From: Amorphochlora amoebiformis
Lineage: Eukaryota > Cercozoa > Chlorarachniophyceae
Length of the DNA: 64,000 nt
Assembly: GCA_054601695.1 (NCBI GenBank)
Contig: BAAHQB010000016.1
Coordinates: 1,364,001 to 1,428,000 of the forward strand
Direction: 5' to 3'
Position numbers and translations under genes: made by a program. The notes below the pieces were generated by a model. The model worked only from the letters and a program-made list of their open reading frames with translations. It was not told where the DNA came from and ran no database searches. The stretch's first letter is position 1. The number at the start of each line of letters is the position of its first letter. This document shows positions 1-13,981 of the stretch, in pieces.

Positions 1-249
1 TATAATATATTACATATATATATATATGTATATGTATGTATATATTAATGTACATATACACATATGAATATTTTTAAATAGTTGTTTTTTAATATCCTGA
101 ATCATTAATGTGTTCTGTCTAAGAACCAACACTGCTCACCACACCTGCTCACCACACGTTACCCGCCCTCGTACGCTGACCTACTTTTGCCTAGATATTT
201 TGTCCCTCGTTGCAGTGCTAACGATCAAAACTCTACCCAGGACACGAAA
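1..249. promoter_or_regulatory. 5' flank of gene 1
   Basis: The first 60 bases are TA/CA microsatellite. From about 100 onward the composition becomes balanced, as is usual for a 5' untranslated region. The frame used by gene 1 is open upstream of its chosen ATG at 250 back to at least 187, so an earlier ATG at 187 is possible. I see no clear TATA box that can be told apart from the microsatellite. Confidence 0.35.
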
Positions 250-1696
250 ATGGTCGAAGAGACAGTTGCTGCCCTCCGATCTGTCTGCGATATTCTTCTT
301 CCAAAGCCAGAACAAATGACCCGATTGAACTTCCCGGCCGCAATGGCAGCTGCAGGCATCAGCCCACCAAATTCCACCGGGAGCCCACCCCCTCCGGGGG
401 GAAATAACGGGAGCGAAATCAAGCTACAGAGCATGCTTCGGGAGGACGAGGCTCTAGATTATGTTTCTAGTTACGTGGGAGCTGCGAAGGTGATCATTTA
501 CCATCCCAACATCGAGCCCTTTCCAACTCTAAGCCCTAATTCTAATTCAAACTCGTACAGGTGTTGGCCCATTTCGAAGTGTCGAATGGCGTATATCCCA
601 GCGCTATTGACGTTTTGAGGAGAATAAAAAATTCGAATAATGCCGCCTTGGAGCTTCTGGAGGTTCTCAACAATCTATTCTATAGCTCCCGACTCTCAAG
701 TATGTTTATTAGGGTCCGCTGGAAGGTGGAAGTCGTGCTTGGCTTGCACGTCTCAGTACGGCTCAGTTAGAGAACATCTTGGAGCATCTTACAGGACATA
801 GGTGTGTTGCGTTGCTTCTCCAAGTCTTCATGACGACTGATGTTTCATATATCATAGAATGCAGAAGAAATCGGACAGCAAAGGGACTCACAACGCCCCA
901 TTAATGCTTACACCAATGGGAGAGGAAGCTTTGAACGCTGCAGCAGCTCAGGGAGAAGCTGCAAGGAAGGAGAAACTCGTGGCGATGCTGAGTCACGCCA
1001 TTCAAGGCCAGCTTCAGAGCAAGCTGATGGCTCACTACAACCAAGTACGTAGATGTGAGCGGGAGAAACAGCTACATCAGCAGCATGGATCTATCCACTG
1101 GACTGTAGACGTCATGCATCCGTCCAACATTAAGCAGACAAAGCTGACTTCAAATCCCTTTGACTGCGGTGATTTGAAGTGCCATGTGCTCCTGTATCCA
1201 TGGGGTAATCCAAATCGACCAGAGGCTCACAAGACACACCTCTCGGTCTACGTAGCCCTGCTAGACATCGAGAAAAGTGCAGCGGTGGCAGGTGGTAGAG
1301 GGAAAGGTGGAGAAGACTCAGCAGGGACGGCAGGTACAGGAGGCGTCCCAGGTCGATTCAAGTTGACAATCGTGAATCAGGTTTGTTTGAAATCTCAAAT
1401 GACGAGTAGTCTGATAGTTGACCATTTTCAGGCGGACGCGAGTAAAAGTGTGTCCAAGGGTGGCCAGCACACCTTCACAGAACTAGCCAGCGATCGTGGA
1501 TTTGCCCAAATGATACCTTTGAAGGAACTCCTCCAGGTGCACACAAAACAGCGTAATACTTCAGAGAGTGTTGGTTACTCACACCCAACAAATCATCACA
1601 GGTTGGCAAGGGTTTTATAGTAGAAGGGAAGATCTCCATAAAGGCTGAAATCACACTCTCCGTCAGCCAGGTTTGTCCACATGGTACCATTCGGGC

Positions 1697-1757
<61 letters not shown>

Positions 1758-1854
1758 GTATACACGTACGTATTTCACATATGTATACGCACATATACAC
1801 ACATATATGTATCATGTCATTTACACATATATATATATATATACATATATATAT

Positions 1855-1885
<31 letters not shown>

Positions 1886-1906
1886 ATATATATATATCCA
1901 TATGTG

Positions 1907-1947
<41 letters not shown>

Positions 1948-2016
1948 TATGTAAACAACACACACATATATATGCATACATATATATATATATATATTAT
2001 ATATATATATATACAC

Positions 2017-2082
<66 letters not shown>

Positions 2083-2114
2083 TTGAATTTGTAACGATAC
2101 ATGCATACATGTGC

Positions 2115-2177
<63 letters not shown>

Positions 2178-2501
2178 GTTAATGTGTGTTAAATAATATA
2201 TATGTACGTTAAATATTTATACATAATATGTTGTATATTATACATATATTTATATATATATATATATATATATGTATATTTTTTATATACATATATATAT
2301 ATATATATATTGTGATATGTAAACTATTATATGTAATATATATGTATATTTACATATATATATATATAAAAATATATATATATTTTTATGTATGCATGTA
2401 TGAATATATATAAATAAAAATAATATATATATATATATATAAAGAAATTTATTAGATAATATGCATAAATATATATTTACACATATGAATATGACTATAC
2501 G

Positions 2502-2537
<36 letters not shown>

Positions 2538-2690
2538 CATAGATATATATGTGTGCGTGTGTGTGTGGATGTGTTTTGTGATTGTAAACGAAAATACATG
2601 TGTAAGTAACTATAGGCATATAATAAAATATGATATATATCCACACACACACGTATTTCTATATATTATTATGCAGACATATTCATGTAT

Positions 2691-2724
<34 letters not shown>

Positions 2725-3783
2725 GTATACACACACATATATATATATATATGTATACATATTTATCTTAATGTACATGTGACAATGTATACGTATAAGA
2801 ATATAGATATTTTCAGATGTGTGAATGTGTGTTTCAAATAACTGAATGCATTTTATGTCCATTGTGTGTGCATTGTTTACATATTTATGCAAACAACATT
2901 GATGAAAGCTAATTTTGTTTGAAACGATCATTTCGTTCCAAAACATATCTCTCAGGGAACGTCAATTGGTGCCCTGCAGTCTGTTGACCGCCCATCTCGT
3001 AAGCAGTCGAAGCACAAAAACTTCGTATCGAGATCACCGTTGCCCAACAACCTGGTAACGAATTCTCCAGTGCCGCCTCCAGGAAATGTCACTATACCTG
3101 GGGAAAATGGGGAGACCTGGCCACCTGCTGGAGCCCCAATTGTAGCTAACCCAAGGCTCTCAGCCCTGATGGGCCCAGGAGATTATGGACACCCTGAGGA
3201 TTGCATAATTGTACCTGCAGCCGATAGACCAAGGTAACGAATTTTTTGTGTCCCATTTGTGTTATTCTGACATATTTTTATCTTGCACTGTTAGGCACAA
3301 TATAAAGCTACGAGCAGGCCTTAAAATCGATTGTAGGGATGAGTTTGGGATGTGGTTGGAAGCCTCAATCGTCCAAGTTGATCCTACCAAGGATCGCGTC
3401 CTCGTCCACTATCCGCAGTGGGGAAATAAGTGGGATCAATGGAAGGATACTAAGCCAGACATAGGTACAGGTGATATCGCCCACCCGTAATCGAAACTCA
3501 TACAATTGTGTTAGGACGAAATAGTTTCGCGAACTTTCAAACATGTAGTGGGCCCCGACCACCTGCCCGAGTTGCTGATATCAGTGCAGGTCAAATAATC
3601 TTACCTTTTTCGTTCAACCTTACCCAAATCAAATACTTAAACCCTTATCTGATCGAATATTTTCACACAGGAAAATGCCCAAATCCGGACCACAACCATC
3701 ATCACCATCCAAATCACCATCCCCACAATCCTCACCATCGCTCTCATGTGCACCACAACCATGCAGTTCGCGCAAAGTAAACA

Positions 3784-3816
<33 letters not shown>

Positions 3817-3928
3817 TATATAATGTATATGTATGTATGTATGTATAAATAATATTCATATGTATACAAATATATACGCAGATATATATAAATATATATA
3901 TGTATATATATATATATGTGTGTGTACA

Positions 3929-3963
<35 letters not shown>

Positions 3964-4040
3964 TATATGTATTATATACGTATGTATGTATATATTTAAT
4001 TTAATTCACAGATGTATGTGTACAATTTCAGTAGATATGC

Positions 4041-4081
<41 letters not shown>

Positions 4082-5295
4082 GTGTGTGTATGTAAGGTGT
4101 ATTTTGTGTGCGTGCAGCCTCTGAGTGTGTCTGCCTGTGTGTAGATATATCACACTGTCATATACATATTTATGTATTTCAGGTGCATAATATCACATAT
4201 TTGCATAGTAGTATAATGTAATGAATATCTGTGCACCATATGTTTGATATAGGCCAATGTATGCGGAGGGGGACTCTGTCCGAGTTTATAAAGTCCGCCC
4301 TCCACCTAGAAAATGGGTGAAGGGCACGGTTGACAAGGTGCGTCACCAGCAAGTACGAGTACGATACGTCGCCGATGGCCAGCCCACACAGTACTGGTTT
4401 CACGTGGACCATGGGGAGGTTCAAAAAGTTAGTAACCACTGGAAACGCACACGCCGCTTGAATTCTAATCTTATCTTGCGTAACCCACCAGCTCGCCGAG
4501 AACGTGGATATGAAGGACTTCCAGTTGACGCCCACGAATGAAAAGATTATTAGGGAGGTAAATTACCAGTATCACTTTCATTTCCAGTAGGTTCCTGTAT
4601 TTCTGCAATATGGCCTAGGTCGTTGTCATAGACAGCGTTAGGACTAGGGGGTTGGTTTGTTATAGTGGTTAGAGCTTTATGGATCTTGGGTAGGGTTGAG
4701 CAGGCTTGGGTCAGGGAAAGGTTTTGGTCAAAGAGGAAGCAAGGGCAGGCTGGATTCTCAGCGGTTCTCATGTGTTGTACTTTTTCAGTGGCGTGCTCAG
4801 CGAGTAAAGCAATGGGAAAATAAGGGAAAATTAGCACAGAAGTATCCTACGCGGGATAAACTTGAGCTATGGCTGGATGCCCAGTGCCTTAAAGCCAGGC
4901 AACAACTGTTCAAGAAGCAACGGGAATCCGCTCAGCCAACTAACGAAATCATTGCACCGCCTCCAAGACAGCCAATTGTTTCAAACACAACGAATCCTGC
5001 TCCGACAGCAGCCCCAACTTCAAAGTCGACAAGTGGAAAGCAAAGAAGAAGAAAGAAGGCCAAAGACACCAGGGATAAGATTAATGAAACTCATCGAAAT
5101 GGAGCCCCGACAGCGAATGCTACTATAGGTGCCTGCCCCTCCCCACAGACATAAACCAGTTCGTACCAAAACTTGCAATAGATTATTTAGACATATAGGT
5201 TTACTCATGCATTATGTCTATACATACATATACTAAATATATACATGTATATATACATATATATATATATATTTCATATATACATTTACATATAG

Positions 5296-5368
<73 letters not shown>

Positions 5369-5575
5369 TAAATATATATGTACACATTCACATACACATA
5401 CACATATTATATATATACACATATATACATACATATACACATATACATATATGTGTGTGTGTACATGTACATTTCATATATAATAAATCAATTTACATAT
5501 ATATATATATATATGTACATTTATGTATGTTTCAATATATATATTCACATACATATATTTCCATTTGTGATGTAC

Positions 5576-5652
<77 letters not shown>

Positions 5653-5830
5653 GAATGTACATATTATATTTATGTATGTAACACATATAATTGGTTTAAG
5701 ATATAAATCTATACACCAATACACACATAATATATATATATATACATATATATACATATACGAATATATGTATATACACATATATATATACATATATATG
5801 TGTGTATGTGTATGCGAGGCATATATATAT

Positions 5831-5911
<81 letters not shown>

Positions 5912-6385
5912 GTATGTGTATATACGTGAGGCTTGTTGGTACTTAAATATATAATATACATACACACATACATTTCATATATACAAAATATTAACTTATA
6001 TAAACAAAAGGAAATCCCCCGATTCGACCAGAAAACCCTGTCAATGTCGTATGCAAGGAGGACGAGAGAGACGATGTTTTTGCCGACATTGATCTCAGCA
6101 AGATCGATTTCGAAAGCGTGGCTCTAGAGAGCAAATCTGGAAGCAAGAAGGAAGCTAAAACAAAAAGGAAAAGCGGCAAGAATGTATCGCAGACTCTGGA
6201 CTTGGCGCGTCTAATGGCAAGCCACAGGTTCGTATCCAGAGAGAGATAGAGTCACTGTATAACGTATGATGCTGTAAAATCTTCTCAGGGAAAAAGCCAA
6301 AGTGTTGAAGAACCTCAGCGAGAAGCTTTCGGAGCTTAGTAAGCATATCGAAAAGGCAATGGTTAGCGCAAATTTCGGATCATAG
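250..6385 (+). CDS. MATH domain protein with two chromo-barrel/Tudor-like modules
   Basis: Fifteen phase-consistent exons: 250-489, 561-662, 713-801, 858-1380, 1432-1536, 1602-1670, 2956-3233, 3295-3486, 3549-3589, 3671-3776, 4253-4427, 4492-4557, 4789-5128, 6011-6227, 6289-6385; 879 residues. Residues about 222-376 form a MATH (TRAF-like) domain: it starts [11 protein letters not shown], has a Gly-rich insert, and closes with [16 protein letters not shown]. Residues about 470-520 are an SH3-like barrel of the chromo-barrel/MBT type ([10 protein letters not shown], then [12 protein letters not shown], the aromatic lip seen in such readers). A His/Asn/Pro-rich linker (about 547-581) precedes a second Tudor-like barrel (about 583-640). 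The C-terminus is basic, then coiled-coil-like. MATH domains bind short peptides, often in ubiquitin pathways (USP7, SPOP, TRAF); barrels of this type bind methylated histone tails. I infer a chromatin-linked adaptor. No protease, BTB or RING domain is visible. The start at 250 is the first ATG that precedes a helical segment; 187 is an alternative. Confidence 0.75.
1700..2440. repeat. (TA)n-rich microsatellite inside intron 6 of gene 1
   Basis: This is the core of the 1285-bp intron 1671-2955. Long alternating TA runs are interspersed with TG/CA and TATG units. Open frames on both strands here encode only Ile/Tyr/Val/Cys repeats and are artefacts. The last 500 bases of the intron are less repetitive, with CA/TG-rich stretches around 2540-2760. 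Confidence 0.95.
5220..5930. repeat. (TA)n microsatellite inside intron 13 of gene 1
   Basis: The intron 5129-6010 is almost entirely TA dinucleotide with short TACA/TATG interruptions. Two nearly pure TA runs lie at about 5582-5646 and 5840-5891. There is no coding signal on either strand. Confidence 0.95.
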
Positions 6386-6880
6386 TCTTAGAGACTCTAG
6401 ATCCACTAATCTGGTAGCTTTAGATATGTACAATCTGTAGAGCTTAGCAGCACACTTAGCTTATCACTGGTTCAACTAGCTTGACTTGAAGTGTTTAACT
6501 AGAACAGCTAGAACAGGCTAGACAAAAGCCGCTACTATAACTCTCTGTGTAAAATATATATGTATATCTACGAAATACATATATGTATATGATGTATACA
6601 TATAAATATCTAGATGTGTATATATGTATATCTAGTATATCTAGTATATATACGCTAGTACGTATCACAGTGTGCACATACATTTTATAAGTATATCGAA
6701 AAGCTAGAGTATTTTCAATTATATTATCATGAGTAGCTTAATACTAGAATAGTGATTAGTGATTAGTGATTGATCGTATTGTACCACTAGAATTAATCAC
6801 ATGATATAATTAATGAAATTACAAGATATAATATAAATATATTTATATATTTTCTAGATTTTGGTCACAAGACAACAGCG
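6386..6880. repeat. CTAG-rich 3' flank of gene 1
   Basis: Directly after the stop codon the sequence is rich in CTAG and its relatives (tctaga, ctagat, actagc, agctag), mixed with ordinary AT-rich sequence. The same composition follows three other gene ends in this window (31731, below 39930, 63528). It may be 3' UTR and termination region. No canonical poly(A) signal can be singled out against the AT background. Confidence 0.6.
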
Positions 6881-6891
6881 GTTAATGTAAG

Positions 6892-6927
<36 letters not shown>

Positions 6928-7059
6928 TGTGTGTGTGTGCATACATATATATATATATATATATCTAGTATATATATATATATATATATACTAGATATAT
7001 ATAATATATATATATGTACAATATATATATATATATATAATATAATATAATATAGATAC

Positions 7060-7112
<53 letters not shown>

Positions 7113-7697
7113 CATATGCTATGCATATATATATATATATATATACATCGATCATACACTAATGTACATCTATCGATGTACTACAGAGTGTCTAAATGTT
7201 ACGATTAACACCAGTTAATGATGCCATGGTCATGATCATGCCTGCAAATTCGAAGTTATCGAACCGTGACCATGATAAATTTTAAATATTAGACAATGGT
7301 CAGATACCTAACTCTGTGGAGGTAATACCCTGCTTCCGGCTTGCTCTACTTGGCTTTCCCAATTGTCTTGCGGCCGAAAACGCATCCTATTGTAGGATAT
7401 ATTAAAATATATAAATGTATACTTTCATGTAAATTGTACATATTCATTTAAGTATAAACATATATATATATATATATATATATGTATTATATAATAATAA
7501 TAATAATATACATATCTTCGTGTGCATATAATTCAATGATACACACACACATATATATATATATATATAAATATATAATATATATATAGATATACATGAA
7601 TGTGTATATATCTAGATATATATATATATTCTTGCGTACGTAATTAATAAAATGCAAATAACACATATTTTCTAAAACACGAATATAATTCTAAGAC

Positions 7698-7729
<32 letters not shown>

Positions 7730-7799
7730 ATATATATATATATATATGATATATATATATATATATATATATACCTATTATTACATAGATACATATGTA

Positions 7800-7836
<37 letters not shown>

Positions 7837-8309
7837 AAATACTATTGTTGTCTTGTAACCTAACCGTCCGAAGCCGCGCAATACCCTGTAGAACCGGGTA
7901 TTACGGATGAGAGTATCATAATCTCCGATCTCCACCAAATCTATGACTATGTTTCCATACTCCATCGATACTTACAATGAATAGCGTCCTCTCATGCTAT
8001 TGTATCTTTGGTCTACAATACACACACACACAAACACATATATACATATATATATATATATATATACGTGATATATGTATATAAATATATTTATTTATAA
8101 ATATTGCGTGTATTATATATAATACACTTAACATCACTCCATATCACGCTCCGGAACCTTTCGGGAAGATTCGAGAGTGTTCGAGGAGTTCTCCCAATCA
8201 ATTTACTCATAATCCAAACAGACTTCAATCAAATCCTGGACTACCAGTCAATCAGCTGCGTTAACATTATACACATATATATATATATAATATATATATT
8301 GTATATTAC

Positions 8310-8340
<31 letters not shown>

Positions 8341-8359
8341 TGTATGTATGAACGTATTA
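6881..8359. other. Convergent intergenic region between gene 1 and BCS1
   Basis: TA microsatellite (6895-7160, 7460-7850, 8040-8100) alternates with three balanced islands at about 7190-7400, 7855-8025 and 8110-8270. On the minus strand, the first island reads openly for about 29 codons ending in TELGI and a stop. The second has an open stretch containing FYRVLRGFGRLGY. These could be terminal exons of an alternative BCS1 transcript or of a small unrelated gene. I could not join them in phase and therefore do not call a gene. Confidence 0.4.
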
Positions 8360-8662
8360 TTATGACTTGTCTATTTCTGAAGCCGTGAGCCGTCGTCCCG
8401 TAGGCAATCTTCTTCCCTTATATGTACACATACATGTATGTATATATTATAGTATATGTGTATATGTGTATATATTTGTGTGTATATATTCAATTTTTAA
8501 CACACAGGTAAAACGCACGCGTACATTGTATATATGTATACATGTATATTATACATCTACATTATGTGTACACATAATTAACACATATATATATATATTT
8601 GTATTTATATATATATATATATATATAGATATATATTATATATATATATATATGTATATTAT

Positions 8663-8701
<39 letters not shown>

Positions 8702-8912
8702 CTAAGGTACTGAATATGTACATATATATATATATATAAATATATATTATATATATATATATATGCGCATGTATGTATGTATGTGTGTATGTATGTATAT
8801 ATGTGTATGTATATATATACATATTTATGCGTATATATTGTAATAATGGTAATGGCAGCAATGACAGCAGCACTAAATAAATTACAAAAGTATCACTGGT
8901 AATAATAACAAT

Positions 8913-8970
<58 letters not shown>

Positions 8971-9455
8971 ATATACATTCATACAAATATATATATATAT
9001 ACACATATATGTGTACACATAAAAAGGAATAGTATGTACATCATATACGTGTATGTATATTATGTCTATATGTGTACGCATATTCTATATATGTATATAT
9101 ATGTATGTATCATATATGTTTCTAATATGATATATATATACATACATACATATGTATATATATATATATATTAATGTAAATACACTTATGTATACATATA
9201 TATATATATAATATATGTATACATGTATATATATATGTACATGTATATGTATGCATGTATATATATGTATACATATGTATATATATATCTGGATGTGCAC
9301 GGATTATGTATATGAATGTGCTTTTGTATATGCACATTACATGAATAATACATATTTATATTTATATATACGTGTAATACGTACGTATAAATTACATGCT
9401 TACAATTATACATTTATCTACACACATATTTGCAAACATATATATATATATATAT

Positions 9456-9506
<51 letters not shown>

Positions 9507-9805
9507 GTATACATGCACTCACGTTTGTAATATAACCTTTTTTCACGATAGAATCATTTAAGAAAGAAAAGTGATCGAAAAAGAGAAAGAACACAGACAC
9601 ACCCCAGCGCTTGCGGATTGATATTTGGGTTGCTCACTGGACTGTTCATTACGGGCCACAACAATAGCCTATGCAATATATAATACATGATATATATATA
9701 TGTATGTATATGTTTATATAAGTATTATGTATTTATACATGTACATACATACAAGGAACATATATATATATATTACATATATATATATATGTATATGTAT
9801 ATATA

Positions 9806-9838
<33 letters not shown>

Positions 9839-10648
9839 CATAAATACATATATATGTACATATGGATACATTTACATAAATACATACTCACATATACATC
9901 TACAGACAAAAAGTGGACAAAGGAGACTATCAGACAAACATACGGACAAAAAAGAAACTAAGACAAAATTATAGGAGAATGAAAGGAGGTAGGCTTACCT
10001 TTTGCAGGTCGGTCGGAACAGTCTCGACTGCGGCTTTCGCGTCAAACTTAAAATTCAGCAAATGGCCCTAAATATGCATTTATATATAAATATTTCACGA
10101 ACTTAAATATACATACAAACACATACATATACATATATATATATATATATGTATATATAATATATATGTATACGTGTATGGTATGTGTATTTCATTTGTG
10201 TATTATGTACACATTTTTTCCTACATATTAATGTATGGATGATACATTTATAAATGAGTATATATATATATATATAATATTTATATATATATATATATAT
10301 ATAATATATATATAACATATATGTATATATATATATGTATGTGTATATGTTTATGTATACACATATTCACTTAAACATATAAATGTAATTATATATATAT
10401 ATATATGTCTATACGTATAAACGCGTATATGCATATATTTACATAAATCAATGTAACTAGCATTACATGCTCTTGTATATTCAAATGTACAATACAATTA
10501 TTTATGTATATAAATACTATATATATATATAGATATATATATATATGCATGTATATATATATATATATATATATACATATATAACTGAAATAGACACACA
10601 CACACATATATATGTATATGTATATATATACATATATACATAACACAC

Positions 10649-10703
<55 letters not shown>

Positions 10704-10714
10704 ATATATATGTT

Positions 10715-10774
<60 letters not shown>

Positions 10775-11063
10775 CATTGACATATGCATTACAACATAAT
10801 AAATATTGATAATTTATACTAAATACATACATATATATATATATATATATGTGTGTACATTAAATCATATGTAATTATATCTATTACACTACATGCATTT
10901 GTATATTGAATATTATTACTAACAATAACTCTTATTATTGTTGCCATTTATTTAAAAATATGTAACATACATATGCACCCATATAGATCTGAATGAACAT
11001 GAAAATATCTAAATTACACATACACATATATATATATATATTATATACAAAAAAATACATATA

Positions 11064-11103
<40 letters not shown>

Positions 11104-11110
11104 CATATAA

Positions 11111-11151
<41 letters not shown>

Positions 11152-12127
11152 CATATACATTCACTCTCATATGCGTATATATGTATATGTATATATATAG
11201 GTCTAGAGCGAGAAGGGAGGAGAAAGCTTGGCGTTGGAGAGTTTTAAGGAGTGAGGTAGTTAATGAGAGATTTGATACTCGCGAGAGACACCTGTAATTC
11301 GGCCATGGAAGGCTTAACTGGCAGAGCTCTGACAGCATCACACCATTGGTCTACAAGATCCTCTCCTAATCTTGATCCTATGAGTTACATACATGAATCA
11401 TATGTATATACATATATATATATATATATATAAATATATATATACATATATGTATGTATATATATAACATGTATGTATGGTGAATAAACTTTAGAGTGTA
11501 TAGATATGCATCCATCTCTCCCATACCTAAAGGAAAAAAAAAGAAAACCCCTAAGGATCCTAGTTTCAGTTACCGGAGGCCACCGAGAGCCCATAGAATC
11601 GAGAGAAGATACTGGAGAAACACATATGAGGTGATTGTCAGCAAAGGAAGCGATGAGAGAAGGGTGAAAGGAGAGCAAAGAGGAGGGAAGAGTGGAGAGG
11701 GAGGAAAGTGTGAGAGAGGGGAGAGGGAGGAAAGTGTGAGAGAGGAGAGAGAAGGTAGTGAGAGATCCTCAACACATCCTTCTTCTTCGTCGAAACGTAA
11801 GGTTGTATCAAAGAGTATTTTGATGTGAAGTGAGAACAGGTTTTCGATTTGTTACCGCTTAGCTTGTGAATCGGTGGCATCTCCGACATGATACACACGA
11901 TCGACTCTCCTGGGATACATATGTATATTATTTACATACATATATTATGCATATATTGATGTACACACATATATATATATATATAAGTATATATATATAT
12001 ATATATTTAAATATATATATATATATATAAAGTACATACATACATATATATGTATATATATGTACATATATACATATATATATATATACATTAATTAACA
12101 AAACATATACATATATTATATATATAT

Positions 12128-12172
<45 letters not shown>

Positions 12173-13631
12173 TTATATACACTTACATGTATAATAAATG
12201 TGTATACAATATTATATATATCCTTACTCCTTCCCTCAACTATCCTAACCCAAACTCTAAACCCTGGGCGCATGATAGCTTTGTCAAGGGCATCAATGTG
12301 ATTTGTCGTCATGAATAGCAGCCTGCGAAATTTGATTGTTATGTTTTATTTATTCGTGTAAATATATATATATATATATCCATATACATATGTATATATA
12401 TATTATTTACATATATATAAATATATATATATATATTATATTTACATATTATATATACATATGTAATATATATAAATATATATATATATATATATGCAAT
12501 ATATAATATATATATATATTCTCTTAACGATATTTTAAAATATTATATGTTTCTACAAATGTAAAATATGTACTTGAATATATCTATATCTATATACATT
12601 TGTATGTAGATGTATATTTATTATGTATGTATACTTTATGAATAACACTACGTGTACACAATATTCATACATACATATACACAAGCCTAAATGACACTAT
12701 TTGCACGTAACATTAGCACGCATTCAAACTATTTAGAAGATATCCGATTGTAAACCTTTCTTCTGAGGAGGTCACGCCATCGAGGGTGTTGAGGAGGCCA
12801 CTGAAAAGGTTAAGATTAGGGTTAAGGTCGCTGTAAGATATGAAGAGCAAAATCGATAGATAAAGAGATACATAGATGGATAGAGAGGGGAGGGAAAATG
12901 GCAGTGAGAGGGAGAGGGAAGGCGTAATATATATTTATTTTTATATCACATACATATATATATATAATACTTAATATATGTATATATATATATATATATT
13001 CTTAATATATGTATATACGTATAAAAAAAAAATTATTATATATATATATATATATATACATACATATATATTATATAATATATCTATTGATGTAGTGTAT
13101 GTATATTTCTACTTGCATACTTAAAATGTACATTATTACCCAGAATTCTATAATATATATATATATGTATTATACATATGTATATATATATATATATATA
13201 CATATATGTATATGTATATTTGGATCATACTAATACACACACACACATACACACACACACACACACAAATATATATATATATATATATATATGTAATATA
13301 TATCATTATACAAATATTAGACACATAACAAGAGTCTTAGGAGAGCCATTGGACAAAGTTTAACCAAGTCACCCACCTAAATGTGACAGCTGAGAAGTTT
13401 TGGGCATCTGAATCTCGTTGCCGAAACGCTGCATCTATATCTTCGAGCAGAACGATTGACTGAGTTTCGAGGGATGAGAGGAATATATGTTTTCTATTGA
13501 CGTGTGTGTATGTTTGTATATATGTACATGTATATATTCTGTATGAATATATATTTGTTCATAATATGTATGTGTAATATATATATGTATATATAAATAC
13601 ATGTATACGCACATATTTAGTATTAAAAACA

Positions 13632-13688
<57 letters not shown>

Positions 13689-13944
13689 AATATATATATA
13701 TATTATATATATATATATACATATATATACATACATGTACATGTACATATATATCCTATATGTGCGTATATGTAATTTTATGCACATTAACTACATATGT
13801 ATTAAATATACATATGTATATAAAATATGTACTGTATATTTTAATATTTACAAATACATTTCCACCTGCTTATAAATATTATACACACTACACAAACATA
13901 TATTGTACATTATATATATTTATATATATATATATATGTGTGTA

Positions 13945-13981
<37 letters not shown>

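Noticed and set aside
1475-2946. Many overlapping long ORFs of Ile/Tyr/Val/Cys/His repeats on both strands here and throughout the window
   Set aside because: They are translations of TA, TG and CA dinucleotide arrays, which lack stops in several frames. They have no starts in sensible context and lie within introns of phase-consistent gene models.
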